From assembly GCA_030512295.1 (NCBI GenBank), contig JAULSR010000004.1, positions 2,976,001 to 3,040,000 of the forward strand: a stretch of 64,000 nucleotides of DNA. The letters are read 5' to 3'. Each line of letters opens with the position of its first letter. Positions within the stretch are counted from its first letter, which is position 1. Shown here piece after piece: positions 11,986 through 24,025 of this stretch. Origin of the DNA: Bombardia bombarda. Its lineage: Eukaryota; Ascomycota; Sordariomycetes; Sordariales; Lasiosphaeriaceae. A model generated the notes under the pieces. The model worked only from the letters and a program-made list of their open reading frames with translations, had not been told where the DNA came from and did not search any database. Both the position numbers and the translations under genes were made by a program.

Positions 11986-12835
11986 ATGGCTGAGACCAAG
12001 ACACCCACCCCCATGTTCCCCGTCGTCCAGGGCGGGGGCAGTCTGATTGTCGCCTGGCAAATCAAGGGCAAGAAGGTTGTGGTTGTCGGCGGCGGCGAAG
12101 TTGGTCAACCTATTTTTACTCGTTCGTCCCTTCTTTCTCTAACGATTGACCACCCAGGTAGCCGCCGGTCGCATCCTCAATGTCCTCAACGCCGACGCCC
12201 TCGTGACCGTCGTGTGTCCCGCGTTAGGCCTCAACCCCGAGGTCGCCTACCGCGTCGCCCAGGGCCAAGTCACACACGTCCCCCGCAACTTTGAGCCTTC
12301 TGATCTCGATGGCGCCGACATGGTCCTCGTTGCCGTCGACGATCCCGCCGCCTCCTCCATCATCTGGAATCTGTGCAAGGAGCGCCACATCCCCGCCAAC
12401 ATCGCCGATGTCCCGCCCGAGTGCGACTTCTACTTTGGCAGCGTCCACCGCGACGGGCCCCTGCAGATCATGGTCAGCACCAACGGCAAGGGCCCGAGGC
12501 TCGCGAGCACCATCCGCAAGTTTATTGCCAAGCAACTGCCAAAGGATGCCGGCCGCGCCATCGAGAGCATCGGCAGGCTGCGCATCAAGCTGAGGCAGAT
12601 GGCCCCAGACGTCGAGGACGGCCCCAAACGCATGAAGTGGATGATAGACGTCAGCGATGCCTACAGCTGGGACGACATAGGTGGCCTCACAGACGACGAC
12701 ATGGACAATCTGCTCAAGTACTACCTCTCGGGCGACGTCCCAAGTCTGAATGTCTTGAAGGGCTTGCCCGATGGCAAAGATGCCAGCGATATCGATCTAT
12801 TTGATGGCTCCTTTGGCTTCAGCGTCGGTGCTTGA
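11986..12835 (+). CDS. MET8: Sirohaem synthase, Met8-like dehydrogenase/ferrochelatase
   Basis: Exons 11986-12099 and 12158-12835, 58 bp intron with a weak donor (GTTGGT) and CACCCAG acceptor, 263 residues; yeast Met8 has 274. The intron splits the dinucleotide-binding loop and joins KKVVVVGGGEV to AAGRI exactly as in the family. Met8 oxidises precorrin-2 to sirohydrochlorin with NAD+ and inserts Fe2+, giving sirohaem for sulfite and nitrite reductases. Visible marks: Rossmann glycine-rich loop (31-41), central NIADVPPECDFYFGS typical of the catalytic region, and the helical C-terminal half with AIESIGRLRIKLR. Cytosolic; no targeting signal. The small first exon and weak donor mean this gene is easily mis-annotated. 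Confidence 0.92.
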
Positions 12836-13970
12836 CCTCTTGCCGCTATCTCTACGTTTCAAGTGTATCTTAGTAAATATGGTTGGCGTTGTATGGTTGG
12901 ATGAATGCTTGCAAAGCGATGATACCACGGTTGAACAAGAGAACAGGGCAATCCAGTATCTTTTTTGTATACGCGGAAAATGAAACGTCACGTTTTAGTC
13001 GAGCCTAGGCACCTCAGGTACCATATGTAGGTATCGATGCAATTTGCCAACTCAAAATCTGTCCAAGCTGACATGTCACGGATTTTAATTACAATTATTC
13101 ATGCCATATTCGTGTCAAAAGATATGTGCTTGTGTCCCCTTTCAATGAAGCGCTTTCCAATCTCTCACAAAACATAATATTATCCACAGCTAAGTTCATT
13201 ATTATGATCAAAGCAGAGGACAAATTTATCATTCAATTGTCGGTGGCAATGGTGAAAGAAGTCCTGTGACAATTCGCCGTTAAAGATCTGAAAAAAAAGA
13301 CCATATCGTTATGACTTTCACTCAACATCCAATAGGCCACTGGAACAACCGAATCTTTGATATATAAACAAAGGTGATTAAGATACAGAATGGACGTCTG
13401 AAACTAGAACGCTACCTTATCACCTATAAAAAGCCCCATAGGTAAGGTAAGTACACGGCTCACCACGACATCTGTAATGATGCGGGTTCCATCAAAAGAT
13501 CAGAAGCCCAAGACACCACCAACCCACACCCAACCCACATCACCTCATCCTCTCTCGTCACTTGCCACTGGTCTATTTATCTGTCTTCCTATTTAATCCA
13601 GTCCGCTTCAATGCGCCGACCATGTAAAAGTCTGCATCCATCCTGCTCCAAACGTACGTGCCAAGAAAAGACTCTCAGATATTCCACCCCATCACCGCTG
13701 TCTACAACCCAGCTTAAACTCAACTAATCTAACCCATAATAGAACGTATGGTAGTAATGATTAACGAGACCCAAACTATACGTGTAAGCGAGGCTGCACC
13801 CCCAGAAATCAGAAACGCAAATGACACTGGCCAGGCATGTTCAGCCTGCCACAAAGTGACGCCCACCACAAAAGGTAAAAACCCCCCGGCTCTTGGGCCT
13901 GAAAACAAGTGTCTTCACAGCCCAACACAATATACCGCAAAGCTTAGGTATCAGCAAGCAGGCAAACTCA
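12836..13970. other. Convergent intergenic region
   Basis: The Met8-like gene and the APSES gene end towards each other here. The 1.1 kb between them is AT-rich with many stops in all frames; it contains their 3' UTRs and no gene I can support. Confidence 0.5.
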
Positions 13971-16942
13971 TCAACTTCCGTCCACGCCTCCCAAAAATCT
14001 CCTGACCCTCCCAATTTCCAACTCTCCCTTTTCCGACTCCACCGCTCTAGTCAGCGTATCAAGCAGCGCGTCCACCTCTGTCTCCGGCCTCCTAGTACAC
14101 AGCGACACGAGTTTCCTGTACTTGAGCTCTCTCTCCTTGCTTCTGGCCTGAAGGGTCGCCACCGCCTGCCGCGTTTGCCTCTCTCTTTCTCTCAGCGCGT
14201 TAATCCGAGCGCGCAAAACGGCCGTGCTGGGCAACATGACCTGTCGTTGCTGGTTGCTATTATGACCATTTATTACAGATTGGTTGCTGCCGCCCGTACT
14301 TTGTCGGCCATTATTCCCCTGAGATTGCTGCACCTGGAGATTGCCATTATTATCGTTATTATTAGACTGGTCTAGCGTGGCGTCCAGCTCCATCTCCCAC
14401 GCATTCGCAATGGACACATCGAGCCGGCCGTGACGCTGCTCCAGTTGTAGAAGATTATATTCTTCTTCTTGCGCGGCGCGCGTCAGGTTGACCACCTTTT
14501 GGCGGGCTAGTTGTTGCGCTTGGAGCTTGTCTTGCAAGGCGGCTAGTGTGCGACGGCACTCACCAACCTGCGCCGAGGTAGTGCGAAGGGAGTTGTGCAG
14601 AGAGTCAATGGTCTCTTGTTTCTTCTTCATCTCGGTCTGGAAGAGGGTGGAGCTTTCCCCTATTAGGTGAGTGATTGCTATTATGATGTCAGTAAATCTG
14701 ATGAGATGGTGGAATACGTAGAGATGGATTGGAAAAAAAACTCACAATTAACAACCTCGTCACTCGTTTCTCTGCTCTTGTGTCCTGAAATGCCTTGTGC
14801 AATAACATTTCTCTCTGCGCCCCTTTCGCCATTTGTCAGGTCCCCAGTCTCGACACCAATGCCAAAGTCCAGTGGCCTTAAGCCAGCACAGTTGGCAATA
14901 TTCGGGTCCGCGCCAACTTCAAGAAGCTGCGAGATGATGCTCCTGTTGCCAATGCGCGCGGCAATATTCAGCGCCGTGTCCCCACTATTGTCCTGGGCGT
15001 TCACAATCTCACTCATGAACCTGCCAATGCCCATCTTGGCCGGCGCGCTGCTGCCGTTGCCGTTGCTGTTCGGCATGTTCTGGCTGCTCGGGGCACTGCC
15101 TTGCCGTACTACCCACTCTAGCAGACTCTCAAGGTAGTACCTGCTGGCTTGATTGCGTCCCTTGACAGCACTGGTCATGGCGATGTGGTGCAGCACGGTT
15201 CGGCCCTTGTCGTCCGTGACATCAATCGTGCCACCCAGCACGTCGAGCAGCTCGGGGAAGGAGGTGGCGTCCATTGAGTTGGTTACCACACAAGCTCGCA
15301 TTAGGGCGGTTTCTCCCGAAGAATTTACCCGGAATGGGCTCGCGCCTGCGTTGATGAGTGCGCGCAGGAGAGGCATCCGTGAGAGGGTGGCGGCCCAGAT
15401 GAGCGCAGTGCAGCACTGTGCGTCAATTGGGGCGTCGAGTTCCTGCGGCATCATGTTGGCAAGCATGTTGATCGTTGCTTCGTTGGGACCGTACACGTCG
15501 TCCAAGAAGAGCTCCATGAGCATGGTCCGCTTCGCCTGGGCCTCGGGTGACATCTCGTACGGCAAGGGCCGGAGCGGACCAGGGCTATAGTGAGATTCAG
15601 GCTCGGTGTTGAGGCCGGCCTGGGAGTAGATAAATGACTCGTTGGGCTCGGTGGGGGAGCCGGGAAAGTTTTGAGCGTATGAGTCTACGTTGTATGTCGG
15701 GGTATGGCCGCCAAAGCTGTTGGCTGGTGTGAGGACCCTCTGTCGTTTTCGTGGAGGCTGCTCCAGACCATCACCATTTACTAACTGGCTGTTTTGGGAT
15801 CCGAATGCAGGCTCGGCGTTCTGCCCGTAGTCTGACACAAAGCTTTGCTGCGAATTCCCAGGGAACTCGTTGACCTCCTGCATAGACGAGGACTGGCGTT
15901 GGAAGCTGGGAGCCCGCGACGGACCATTGCGACTTCTAGGCGCTGGCGAGTCGAAGCGGGCCTTGCTAATAGCAGCGACAGCATGAGATGCTGTGGCTGA
16001 TATGTTTTTAAAAAAGGTACCTGCCACGCCATTCGCGCGGTTTTCCTGTGACTGTGAGCTAGCATTGTACATGCGCTTCCTCTGAGCCGCCATGGCCTGC
16101 TCCTTTGTGGGCGTGTCGACGTCGCCCGCGTCACCACCACGGTTATGATGCAGCAGTTTTGTGAGAACCTCCTCGACTTGATACTGACGGCAGACCTCGA
16201 GGCCGCGCTCAAAGGGGATCCAGGTACCCTGGTATTTTCCATAGCCACCCTGGACTTTCTCGTGCTCGCCGGTCTGAATCTCCTTCTCGAGGATCTTTGT
16301 GCGGCGGCCCTTCTCAACCCCAGCAACTTTGAGAATCTGCGTGGCATTGAGCCAGCTGTCGTTCTGGCGGCGCATAACGGTGATGTTATTAACACTCATT
16401 TCGTAGACGTTGACGCCGGAGTACGAGGCCTACCAGAGAGAGAAGATTAGCAAGGGGGGGCAGCAAAGAGCATACACAAAGGACTACCGCAGGCACCAGA
16501 CGCATACCGAATAGATTGACATGGCGTGGTCGTTATTCGGCCTCGGGGGAGGGTCGGTGTACTGGCGATAGACGGAGGTAGAGATTTGGGATGAGTGCTG
16601 GGACTGGCTCATGGAGAAGGACTGTTGCGACGAGGGCTGCGACTGCTGCGACTGCTGCGACTGCTGCGACTGCTGCGACTGTTGCTGCGATTGCTGTTGA
16701 GACTGTTGCTGTGACTGTTGCTGCGATTGCTGCGATGCAGTGGCTATGGTCGGCGGCTGCATGTGGCCGATTGTGTCTATTCCAGGATTGGGAGGATTGG
16801 GGAAATTGGTGGTGGCAGCAGCCGGCGGTGAGGGCAGGACTTGAAGGGGGGTGCCGGCGGCTGCGGAAAAGGATGGGCGATGTTGGGGGAGGGCGTGAGT
16901 GGTGGCCGAAGAGGTCGATGTGGTGACGGTCGTCGAGGCCAT
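13971..16942 (-). CDS. APSES transcription factor with ankyrin repeats (Mbp1/Swi4-like)
   Basis: Exons 16942-16508, 16429-14746 and 14677-13971 (introns 78 and 68 bp), 941 residues. The N-terminus (1-145) is low complexity with a Gln/Ser tract. Residues 146-237 form the APSES/KilA-N DNA-binding domain, beginning ASYSGVNVYEMSVNN and including WLNATQILKVAGVEKGRR. Ankyrin repeats cover about 475-680 (TALMRACVVT, GDTALNIAARIGN, GADPNIANCAG). The third exon gives a coiled coil (SITHLIGE... MKKKQETIDSL) as in Swi4/Mbp1/Res proteins. In yeasts such proteins pair with Swi6-type partners to switch on G1/S genes through MCB/SCB sites; this role is inferred. Both introns fall at conserved junctions, and the frame runs cleanly to the stop. 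Confidence 0.95.
16621..16736. repeat. Glutamine/serine-coding trinucleotide-type repeat
   Basis: Imperfect repeats built from CTGCGACTG and CTGTTG units inside the first exon of the APSES gene, encoding SQQ/SQQQ on the minus strand. Such tracts often vary in length between strains. Confidence 0.8.
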
Positions 16943-17858
16943 CAGTCGCCCATCGAGGTCAGATTACAACAATACTATTATTATTGCACGGGTTGGGGAT
17001 GGAATTGGCAGTGGTGATGGTGTGAATGGATGCGCTGGCGAGAATTGTGTGCGGTGCGACGAGTCGACGAGAGTTCGGTGAGGGCGGAGGCCAGGACGCC
17101 CCTGCAAACCGCGACACCTAGTTCTAGGCGACAGGAGCGAGCAGGACAGCGAGTCGCAGTGGGCCGTGTGCAGGAGCGCGGAAACGGGGTTAGTCGATGC
17201 GCTTGCAGCTGCCAGACGTGTGTGGACTCGGCGTCGCTGGCCAAAAGCAGAAGGACAGACGTGAACTAAACCGCCCAAAACTTGTTGCAGCTTGGGGTGA
17301 GGTTGAAGCTAGGTACGCTGAAATGAGCAAGACGTGTGTGGCGGACGTTCATGGGTTGATTTCCTGTCGCGGAATTTCAATTAAGCTGGGGGAGACAGGA
17401 CGTGTGATTTTCGTGTTCTGGCAAGTCGCGGGCGTGTTTTTGATTGCACGGTCCACGGTCCACGGTCCCGCTGCTTCATGAGGACGCGCGCGTACCTAAT
17501 GAGTGGACGTGGTGAGGTGGTACGTGCTTGCTGGCATTGAGTGATTGACCTGGAAAGCCGAATTGAGGGGCGGGGGCACAGCAGTCAGCAGCAGCGCTTA
17601 CTCCATGCTGCAGCAGCGGATCGCTGGAAGGGGGCACAGGCCACCCCCAACCCAGCACAGATCTTCCATGTCAGGCCATCAGTCGATCCAATGAGCCGGC
17701 CCGTGCCACATGCAATTGGATAATTGGATGGACCTAGATTAAACTATGTTCTGGCAGAAGATGGCGCGAAGAGATCCAATCGCGCGCTCTTCTGGTCTCC
17801 CTGCTGTTTTGTGTTTTTGACATCTGCCTCGTCATCCAAGCTTCCATAGGTTGCCAGA
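16943..17858. promoter_or_regulatory. Divergent promoter region, APSES factor and LYR protein
   Basis: A 916 bp spacer between head-to-head start codons, so it must hold both promoters. Includes the duplicated 8-mer TCCACGGT at 17452-17466. No gene is visible. Confidence 0.5.
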
Positions 17859-19031
17859 ATGTTGTCGCGTCTCCCGATTCCCCATCCCACGACGACACTG
17901 CACCTCTATCGCCATCTTCTCCGCGAAGCCACATACCTACCTATCGATGCACGCATATATGCCACCTCTCGACTCAAGACACGCTTTCGGCGATATCAGA
18001 AGAAGCAGCAGGATGATGTCGCGCCCCAGGTCGAGGAGGCCAACTCCCAGCTCCGCTACCTCCGCGCTGCCAACGCGGGGAGTCTGCCGCGGATGCGCCG
18101 TGTTCTCCTGCAGACCTTTGGCCGTGTAGGCTACCGCCGCCGCAAGCTCACAGAAGAGTTTGTGAAACCCGACATGCCCACGACGGTCGAGGAGATTGAA
18201 CAATATGCCGCCAAGGGTGCCGCTATCCAGGCCCTCAAGCGGAAGGCAGACTGGCTAGACAACTGGGACCAGGTCAAGCTGCGTGCTTTCTTCGTGTCTC
18301 AGTCCAAAGCTTCCCTGATTAATTCGCCAAAGAGGGCCATATCACATTTCCAGACCAATCCAGAGAAACAGATCCCGGCAGAGAATGCTTGGGGCCGTCG
18401 GCTGGCTCCAAAGCTAGCGCGGAACAAGCTGAAAAGGGCGTGGAAGGGGTCGGTGGACAAGATATATCCTCCGGTAGCCAAAAGCGAATGGGAGAAGCTC
18501 CGCGACCTCGCGCTCGGCCCGGCTCCTGTCGGTGTGCCCAAGCGCCGGCCAGTCGCAAGGCTTTTGTCATCTGATAGCAACGGGGCGGAAACGAGCACGT
18601 GGGATTGGCAGGCCTTTGCGACAAAACCAGTCACGATTGTAGAGCGACAGGCGAACCGAAAGAACAGGCTCCTGAGCGGCGCCGTGGACGAGCACACGCC
18701 ATTGGCAGAGCCGGAGCCTATCGATCAACACAAATACACCACGCGGCTGTGGCGACGCATCTACGGGGAGGTATGGCAAATGACGGCGTATATGGAGAAG
18801 AAGCCAACTGGCAAGGGCTGGAACATTGTCTGGGGGGGAGCCATTTTCCAGGCGCCGCCTGCCAGCACAGCCCACCAGGAGCTGTTTGAGGACATCGCGA
18901 TCGACGGGAAGCTGCTTAAGAAACAGAGCTCAAAGCCCACCCAGCACCCAGGAGGCAAAGGTCAAAAGTTTCCAGGACAAGATGCGCCGCCACGGGAAAG
19001 CACACCACCAGCCACCAAACTGTCGACCTAG
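17859..19031 (+). CDS. LYR-motif mitochondrial protein, fungal Cup1-like type
   Basis: Single exon, 390 residues. The N-terminus has an LYR motif at 16-18 within a helical stretch (TLHLYRHLLREATYLP), followed by conserved basic residues (IYATSRLKTRFRRYQKK) typical of the LYR/Complex1_LYR fold. LYR proteins usually act in mitochondria, binding acyl carrier protein and serving Fe-S cluster or respiratory complex assembly. The long C-terminal part (about 120-390) is rich in basic residues and Trp, has conserved-looking blocks (RLWRRIYGEVWQMTAYM; KGWNIVWGGAIF) and belongs to a fungal group of large LYR proteins; its exact function is not known to me. Ends tail-to-tail with the GNAT gene, 69 bp apart. 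Confidence 0.8.
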   Translation: MLSRLPIPHPTTTLHLYRHLLREATYLPIDARIYATSRLKTRFRRYQKKQQDDVAPQVEEANSQLRYLRAANAGSLPRMRRVLLQTFGRVGYRRRKLTEEFVKPDMPTTVEEIEQYAAKGAAIQALKRKADWLDNWDQVKLRAFFVSQSKASLINSPKRAISHFQTNPEKQIPAENAWGRRLAPKLARNKLKRAWKGSVDKIYPPVAKSEWEKLRDLALGPAPVGVPKRRPVARLLSSDSNGAETSTWDWQAFATKPVTIVERQANRKNRLLSGAVDEHTPLAEPEPIDQHKYTTRLWRRIYGEVWQMTAYMEKKPTGKGWNIVWGGAIFQAPPASTAHQELFEDIAIDGKLLKKQSSKPTQHPGGKGQKFPGQDAPPRESTPPATKLST

Positions 19032-19100
19032 TGTTTTATCATCTTTTTGGGTGTGTTTTGTCTATATCACCAAGCCGGAATAGCAACAATGATACCAGAT

Positions 19101-19744
19101 CTAATCCAACAAGCCAGCCAACTTGGTCAGGCCGTCCCCATCGACGCGCATGCCCACCCATTCGCTCATCATGGTGGCGCCGATGCTCTCGTAGAACCTG
19201 ATGCTCGGTTCGTTCCACTTGAGCACGTTCCACTCGAGCCGGCCACCCTGCATAGCTACGACTTCTTTGGCGAGCTCGACGAGCAGGCGCTTGCCGTAGC
19301 CCTTCTTCCTCTCGCTCTGCTTCACGTACAGGTCCTCGAGAAAGATACCGGGCCGCGCCCGCCAGGTGCTGTAGTTGTAGAAGTACAGGGCGATGCCAGC
19401 AGTAGTGCCTTCTGGTGTGACGAGGACGAGACAGCGCGCGGGCTTGGCCGGTGAGGTGGGCTCGGTTGTGGACGGGGAGGGCGACAAGTCGGTGGAGGAG
19501 GAGGGCGCGAATGCGATTGTCGAGAGAAGCTTCTCCTCGGTGGCCTCGACGCTCGAGAGCTCGTGCTCGTAATCGGCAAGCTCGCGGATCAGAGACAGAA
19601 TAGCCGGGACATCTGTTGGCCAGTTGGACGTGTTAAAACTCGAGGCGATTGGGCCACAATCAAGGTTGGTCATAATGTAATTTTGCACAGGACAAACGAA
19701 CCTTCGCGCCGGGCGTGGCGGACGACAGCAGCTTCGGACGACAT
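19101..19744 (-). CDS. GNAT N-acetyltransferase, diamine/thialysine acetyltransferase type
   Basis: Exons 19744-19702 and 19612-19101 with an 89 bp intron (donor GTTCGT, acceptor CAACAG), 184 residues. I chose this model because it begins MSSEAAVVRHARRE and joins in phase to DVPAILSLIRELADYE, the normal start of SSAT-like GNATs; the unspliced alternative (ATG at 19673, 190 residues) has an unrelated N-terminus. Motif A is EDLYVKQSERKKGYGKRLL, with the acetyl-CoA pyrophosphate loop RKKGYGK; motif B is LEWNVLKWNEPSIRFYESIG, as in spermidine/spermine and thialysine acetyltransferases. A Ser/Pro-rich insertion at about 70-90 separates strands in the N-terminal half. It probably transfers acetyl from acetyl-CoA to a small amine; the substrate is unproven. 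Confidence 0.87.
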
Positions 19745-20397
19745 GGTTCAGTATGGATCTTCTAGATGGCACGAATGAAGGTCGGCAAAGACTTTGATGG
19801 GTCTTGGGGTTTCTAAATACGGTTTGCCTCCGACACCGCCCTGGCCAGCAAAATCATGGACACGAGACAGACGGCCCGACGCGATTGGTTTTGATTCCCC
19901 GCACCCCCCTCACACACTCCCCTCACTGGGTGCCCCTCACCTTTATGGAGGGCAGGGCGGGGTACTGTATTGTTTGAACTGCAAGCGCTCAATGGATCAT
20001 CCGCATGCACTGTTGTGCAAGCAAGCGTTATTTCCCCATCAAGTCATCAACGTCCCACGCCCAGGAACGATACATCAGACGGGACGGCAGTGCTGGCCTT
20101 GGCAATATGGTGGCGTTCAGCCCAGATTTTTGGTTGGCAGCAACCGATCCACGTCAGGGGACCATGGTCTAGCTGTGTTTCACCTCCCTTTCTCGTTTGT
20201 TCACTCGATCAACTTGCACCACCCATCGTGACGCAGACGCTGGCAACATTGAGCGGTGGGCAGGCAGCAGGGGTTTAGACTTGGGAATGCATCTTACCAA
20301 TACCACCGGACTTTGATGCTTTCTTTACCCACTCGTTTTCCTCTCCTTTATATCATTTTCCACCATCAATAACACTGGACCAACCACACGATCTGCA
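19745..20397. promoter_or_regulatory. Divergent promoter region, GNAT and 5'-nucleotidase-like gene
   Basis: Holds the upstream regions of both divergent genes (650 bp). The open frames present have no family resemblance. A TATA-like TTTATATCA lies about 50 bp before the 5'-nucleotidase start. Confidence 0.5.
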
Positions 20398-22486
20398 ATG
20401 GCATCTTCACTGAACCTGAAACCATCCGCATCGCCAGTCGTAACCTACTCGTCGGGTCGGGAGAGTGCAACCCCCTCATCTCCTCCCGATCTCAGACTGC
20501 TCCACTTCAATGACGTCTATCACCTGGATGCGTCGTCGGCCGAGCCAGTCGGTGGCGTCGCGCGCTTTGTGACGCTCTGCAACGAGTACCGTTCCGACAG
20601 CCCGGGCGGTGTTGATCGGTTTCCCGGCCAGCCCGAGCTGGTCACCTTGTTTTCCGGCGATGCCTTCAACCCGAGCTTGGAGAGCTCCGTCACCAAGGGC
20701 GCCCACATGGTGCCCGTCTTGAACAAGATCGGCGCCGATTGCGCCTGTGTCGGGAACCATGACCTCGACTTTGGCGTCCGCCAGTTCCGCCACCTCACCT
20801 CACAAACCAAGTTCCCCTGGCTGCTGGCCAACATCCTCGACCCGGCCCTGGGACCCAACGTGCCGCTGGGCAACGCTGCGCGCACCCACATGATCACCAC
20901 GTCGGATGGCAGGTTCAAGATCGGCCTCATGGGCCTTGGCGAGCGCGAGTGGCTCGAAACCGTCAACTCCTTACCGCCCAACCTTGAGTACCGCTCCGTC
21001 ACCGAGGTTGCCAAAGAACTGGTCCCCGAGCTGCGCGCCGCTGGCGCCGACATCATCATCGCGCTAACCCACCAGCGCGAGCCCAACGACAACAAGCTGG
21101 CGGAGCAGATGGGCGGCGAGATTGACCTCATCCTGGGCGGACATGACCATTTTTATGCCCATAGCCTGGTTAATGGGACACATGTGCTGAGGAGTGGCAG
21201 TGACTTCAAGCAGCTGAGTTACATCGAGGTCTGGAGGAGGCCTGGAGACTCTGATGGAAAGAAGTGGGACGTCACCATCACTCGTCGCGACGCTGTCTCT
21301 TCCGTCACCGAGGACGCGTCCACCTTGCAGCTGGTAGACAGTCTGACTGCCAAGTTGAAGAGCAGTCTCGAGAAGCCCATTGGCTGGTCGACGGCCCCTC
21401 TGGATGCGAGGTTTACGACGGTGAGGACGAAGGAGAGCAACTGGGGCAATTTTGTGTGTGACATCATGCGGCTGCACTATCACGCCGACTGCGCCATAAT
21501 GGCGGCTGGCACCATCAGAGGCGATCAAATCTACGCACCGGGCCCGATCAGGGTCAAAGACGTGACTGACTGCTTTCCCTTTGAGGATCCTGTTGTGGTG
21601 ATTAAGGTGACGGGGAAGGCGCTGTGGGAGGCGCTGGAGAGCGGTGTGTCCTTGTATCCCGCTTTGGAGGGTGAGTTTCTACTCTTGTTCTTTTTTCTAG
21701 CGTCATGTGTTTCCTGTTTGATTGACCGTCGTTATCGTATTAGGTCGCTTCCCCCAAGTCTCAAACATCGTCTTTAAATTCGACCCATCCAAGTCACCGG
21801 GCTCCCGAGTCGTCTCTGTTGCTGTTGGCGGCGCCCCAGTCGACCTCGACAAGACATATATCCTCTCCACTCGTGGCTACATGGCACGGGGTCGAGATGG
21901 GTACACAAGCCTGCTGGTCAAGTCCGAGGGTGGGGCCTGCGAGGAGGTGGTGTCGGAAGAGAACGGCATTCTCATCTCCATGATGCTACGCCAGTACTTT
22001 ATGGCCCTCAAGGTGATGGGCCGCTGGAGTAATTGGGGCCCCTCGCTTGATCGCCACTGGAGCAAGGTGGTGCAGGGGGTAAAAGAGAGTCATCCTCTGG
22101 TGGAAGCGAAGGGTGCTAAGGAAAGCAAGACAGAAGAAGGCGAGGTTGGAGAAGTAAAAGACAAACAGGCGTCGCTGGAGAGAAAAGACGGCTGGGAGGA
22201 GTGGACGCCCGCTAAGCTGAGGGAGAAAAAGGCCAGCGTGACACCGCTGGGGGAGGAAAATGGAGATGCTGGCGGAGGTTACCAAGATGAGGAAGATCGG
22301 AAGAAGGCCGAGACGGTGGAGGGTATGGATAGGGAGCTGACAGTGATGCGCCGTGCCTTTAAGAAATGGTGTCGGCTAACTGGAGTTCATGCCAAGGCTT
22401 GCGACGCCATGAAAGGGGAAGAATATGAGGTCGACTGGACGAACGCGATCGCGCCCCAAGTAGAGGGAAGGATTGTGATGATATGA
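20398..22486 (+). CDS. 5'-nucleotidase-family metallophosphoesterase
   Basis: Exons 20398-21670 and 21744-22486, 73 bp intron (GTGAGT/TTAG), 671 residues. N-terminal calcineurin-like phosphoesterase domain with metal-site motifs HFNDVYHL (36-43), SGDAFNPS (86-93), GNHDLDFG (119-126), ALTHQREPND and GGHDHFY; then a 5'-nucleotidase C-terminal substrate domain (FTTVRTKESNWGNFVCDIMR, AAGTIRGDQIYAPGPI, STRGYMARGRDGY). There is no signal peptide, so it is likely cytosolic, like the yeast Smn1 (YHR202W) type, rather than the exported bacterial UshA type. It probably hydrolyses nucleotide or related phosphate esters with two divalent metals. The C-terminal 180 residues are a charged Glu/Lys-rich extension. 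Confidence 0.9.
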
Positions 22487-24025
22487 TGCAGGATAAGACA
22501 TGATTTGTATGTGAGATGCAGTGAGCGTGAATACCTAGACTAGATAGAGTTCTTTAAGGAAACGATGCTTTGTTGATTGCCAAGCTGCTGTTTGTTCCCT
22601 CTGTTTTTCGACCATTGTTGTCTTTGAGGTTATGTAACTTGTAAGTCTGCAAAACAAGACCCCAATCCTCGCCGCTTCCCTACCTATATAAGTGAAATCT
22701 CTGCGCGAAGTGCAGATTACCTCAGTCAATGCGTCTTTTGAAGAATTCATGCACATCACCCTATGAAATCAACAATAACCTGACTTGAGTTAACGACCTC
22801 TCCAGTGAAGTCAACACCAAATTTTAGCTGGGCGAGACCAATGTTAGTTCGCCATTGAAGACTTATTTGGCTGATTCATAATGGTCCGACTTCATTTCTT
22901 GACCAAAACATTTATTCTAAGTAAGAGCAGTTTCATATTCTCCTGATTTGGCCGATTGCGGAGACAAGTGACTTTCCGCATTCAAAAAGTGAATATAAAC
23001 GTAAAGCAAATATACTATTTAGCGATGTTCACAGAGATTTTTCTGGCCTCCAGCCTATATAGACTTAGGTAATTAGTTTGTGTTGCATCAGTGCCGCGTA
23101 GCCGTCGAAAACCTAAGACAAAGGTGCGGCAACAGCTCAGTTTACGGACACCCCGCAGACAATCTCCTATCTCCTCGCGACGGTTGTCTCCAATTTCTGA
23201 ACTAAACCCAAACGAGGAGAGCTGCCAGAACCAAATCCGCTCTAAGTCTCGGACCTGCCAGGTGTCAACAACCGTCAGGGCTGGTTTGTTGTTTACAATC
23301 TCCTATCTCCTACCAAGACCGAACATTGCTTCAAGCAACAGAACAAAGCTTGATGTTCACGATACATCTCAATGTGGCACCATCCAACTAGGCTCGGCCC
23401 AGTAACCCGGAACGCCAAGGGCATCCACCATGGACAGGTTGGATATGGCAAGCTGTGCCGACATTGGGAAAATGTGCTCATTCGCCCATGCCATGTTTAT
23501 TAGACTACTTCCCACTGCTTCAGGCCCATGCTTGGAGGCCGTTTACAGCTGTTATTTCTAGTGTGCCGAGGATCCTCCCGCTACCCGCCCCTTGGCCCCT
23601 TCCCATCACTCAAGCATCCATCCAAGCGTCTAGCAAAATCAAGGTAGCAATGCCATCAGGGGAAAACTTGCTCATTAATAGACGATTTCCTTATCAGATA
23701 GATGGTCATGTTTGATCCCATTGGCTGTCTCGACCCTCCACCTCATCCTCAGTCAACACTAGCTACCTAGGGATGCTAGAATGGTCCTATGTGCTCTAGA
23801 AGTATGTGTTTTGATTTGAAAGTGGCAATGGCAGGGTATCGATCATGCTGCATATGCAAGGACGGGCACCCCGCTGTATGTTTGCCATGACCGTTGGACT
23901 GGAAATGGAGACCAGGATGATAGGTATCGCCGTTGTACAAATAGCCGGCAGTCGCAATGCAAATCATAGCCAATGGCACTGGCTCCTCACCTCCAGACTT
24001 AGACTACTGCTTCATATAATCCGCC
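22487..24025. other. Intergenic, about 1.5 kb
   Basis: 3' region of the phosphoesterase gene and promoter of the secreted propeller gene. Between them AT-rich DNA with no open frame of substance; one frame at 23091-23405 lacks an ATG and resembles nothing known. Confidence 0.5.
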
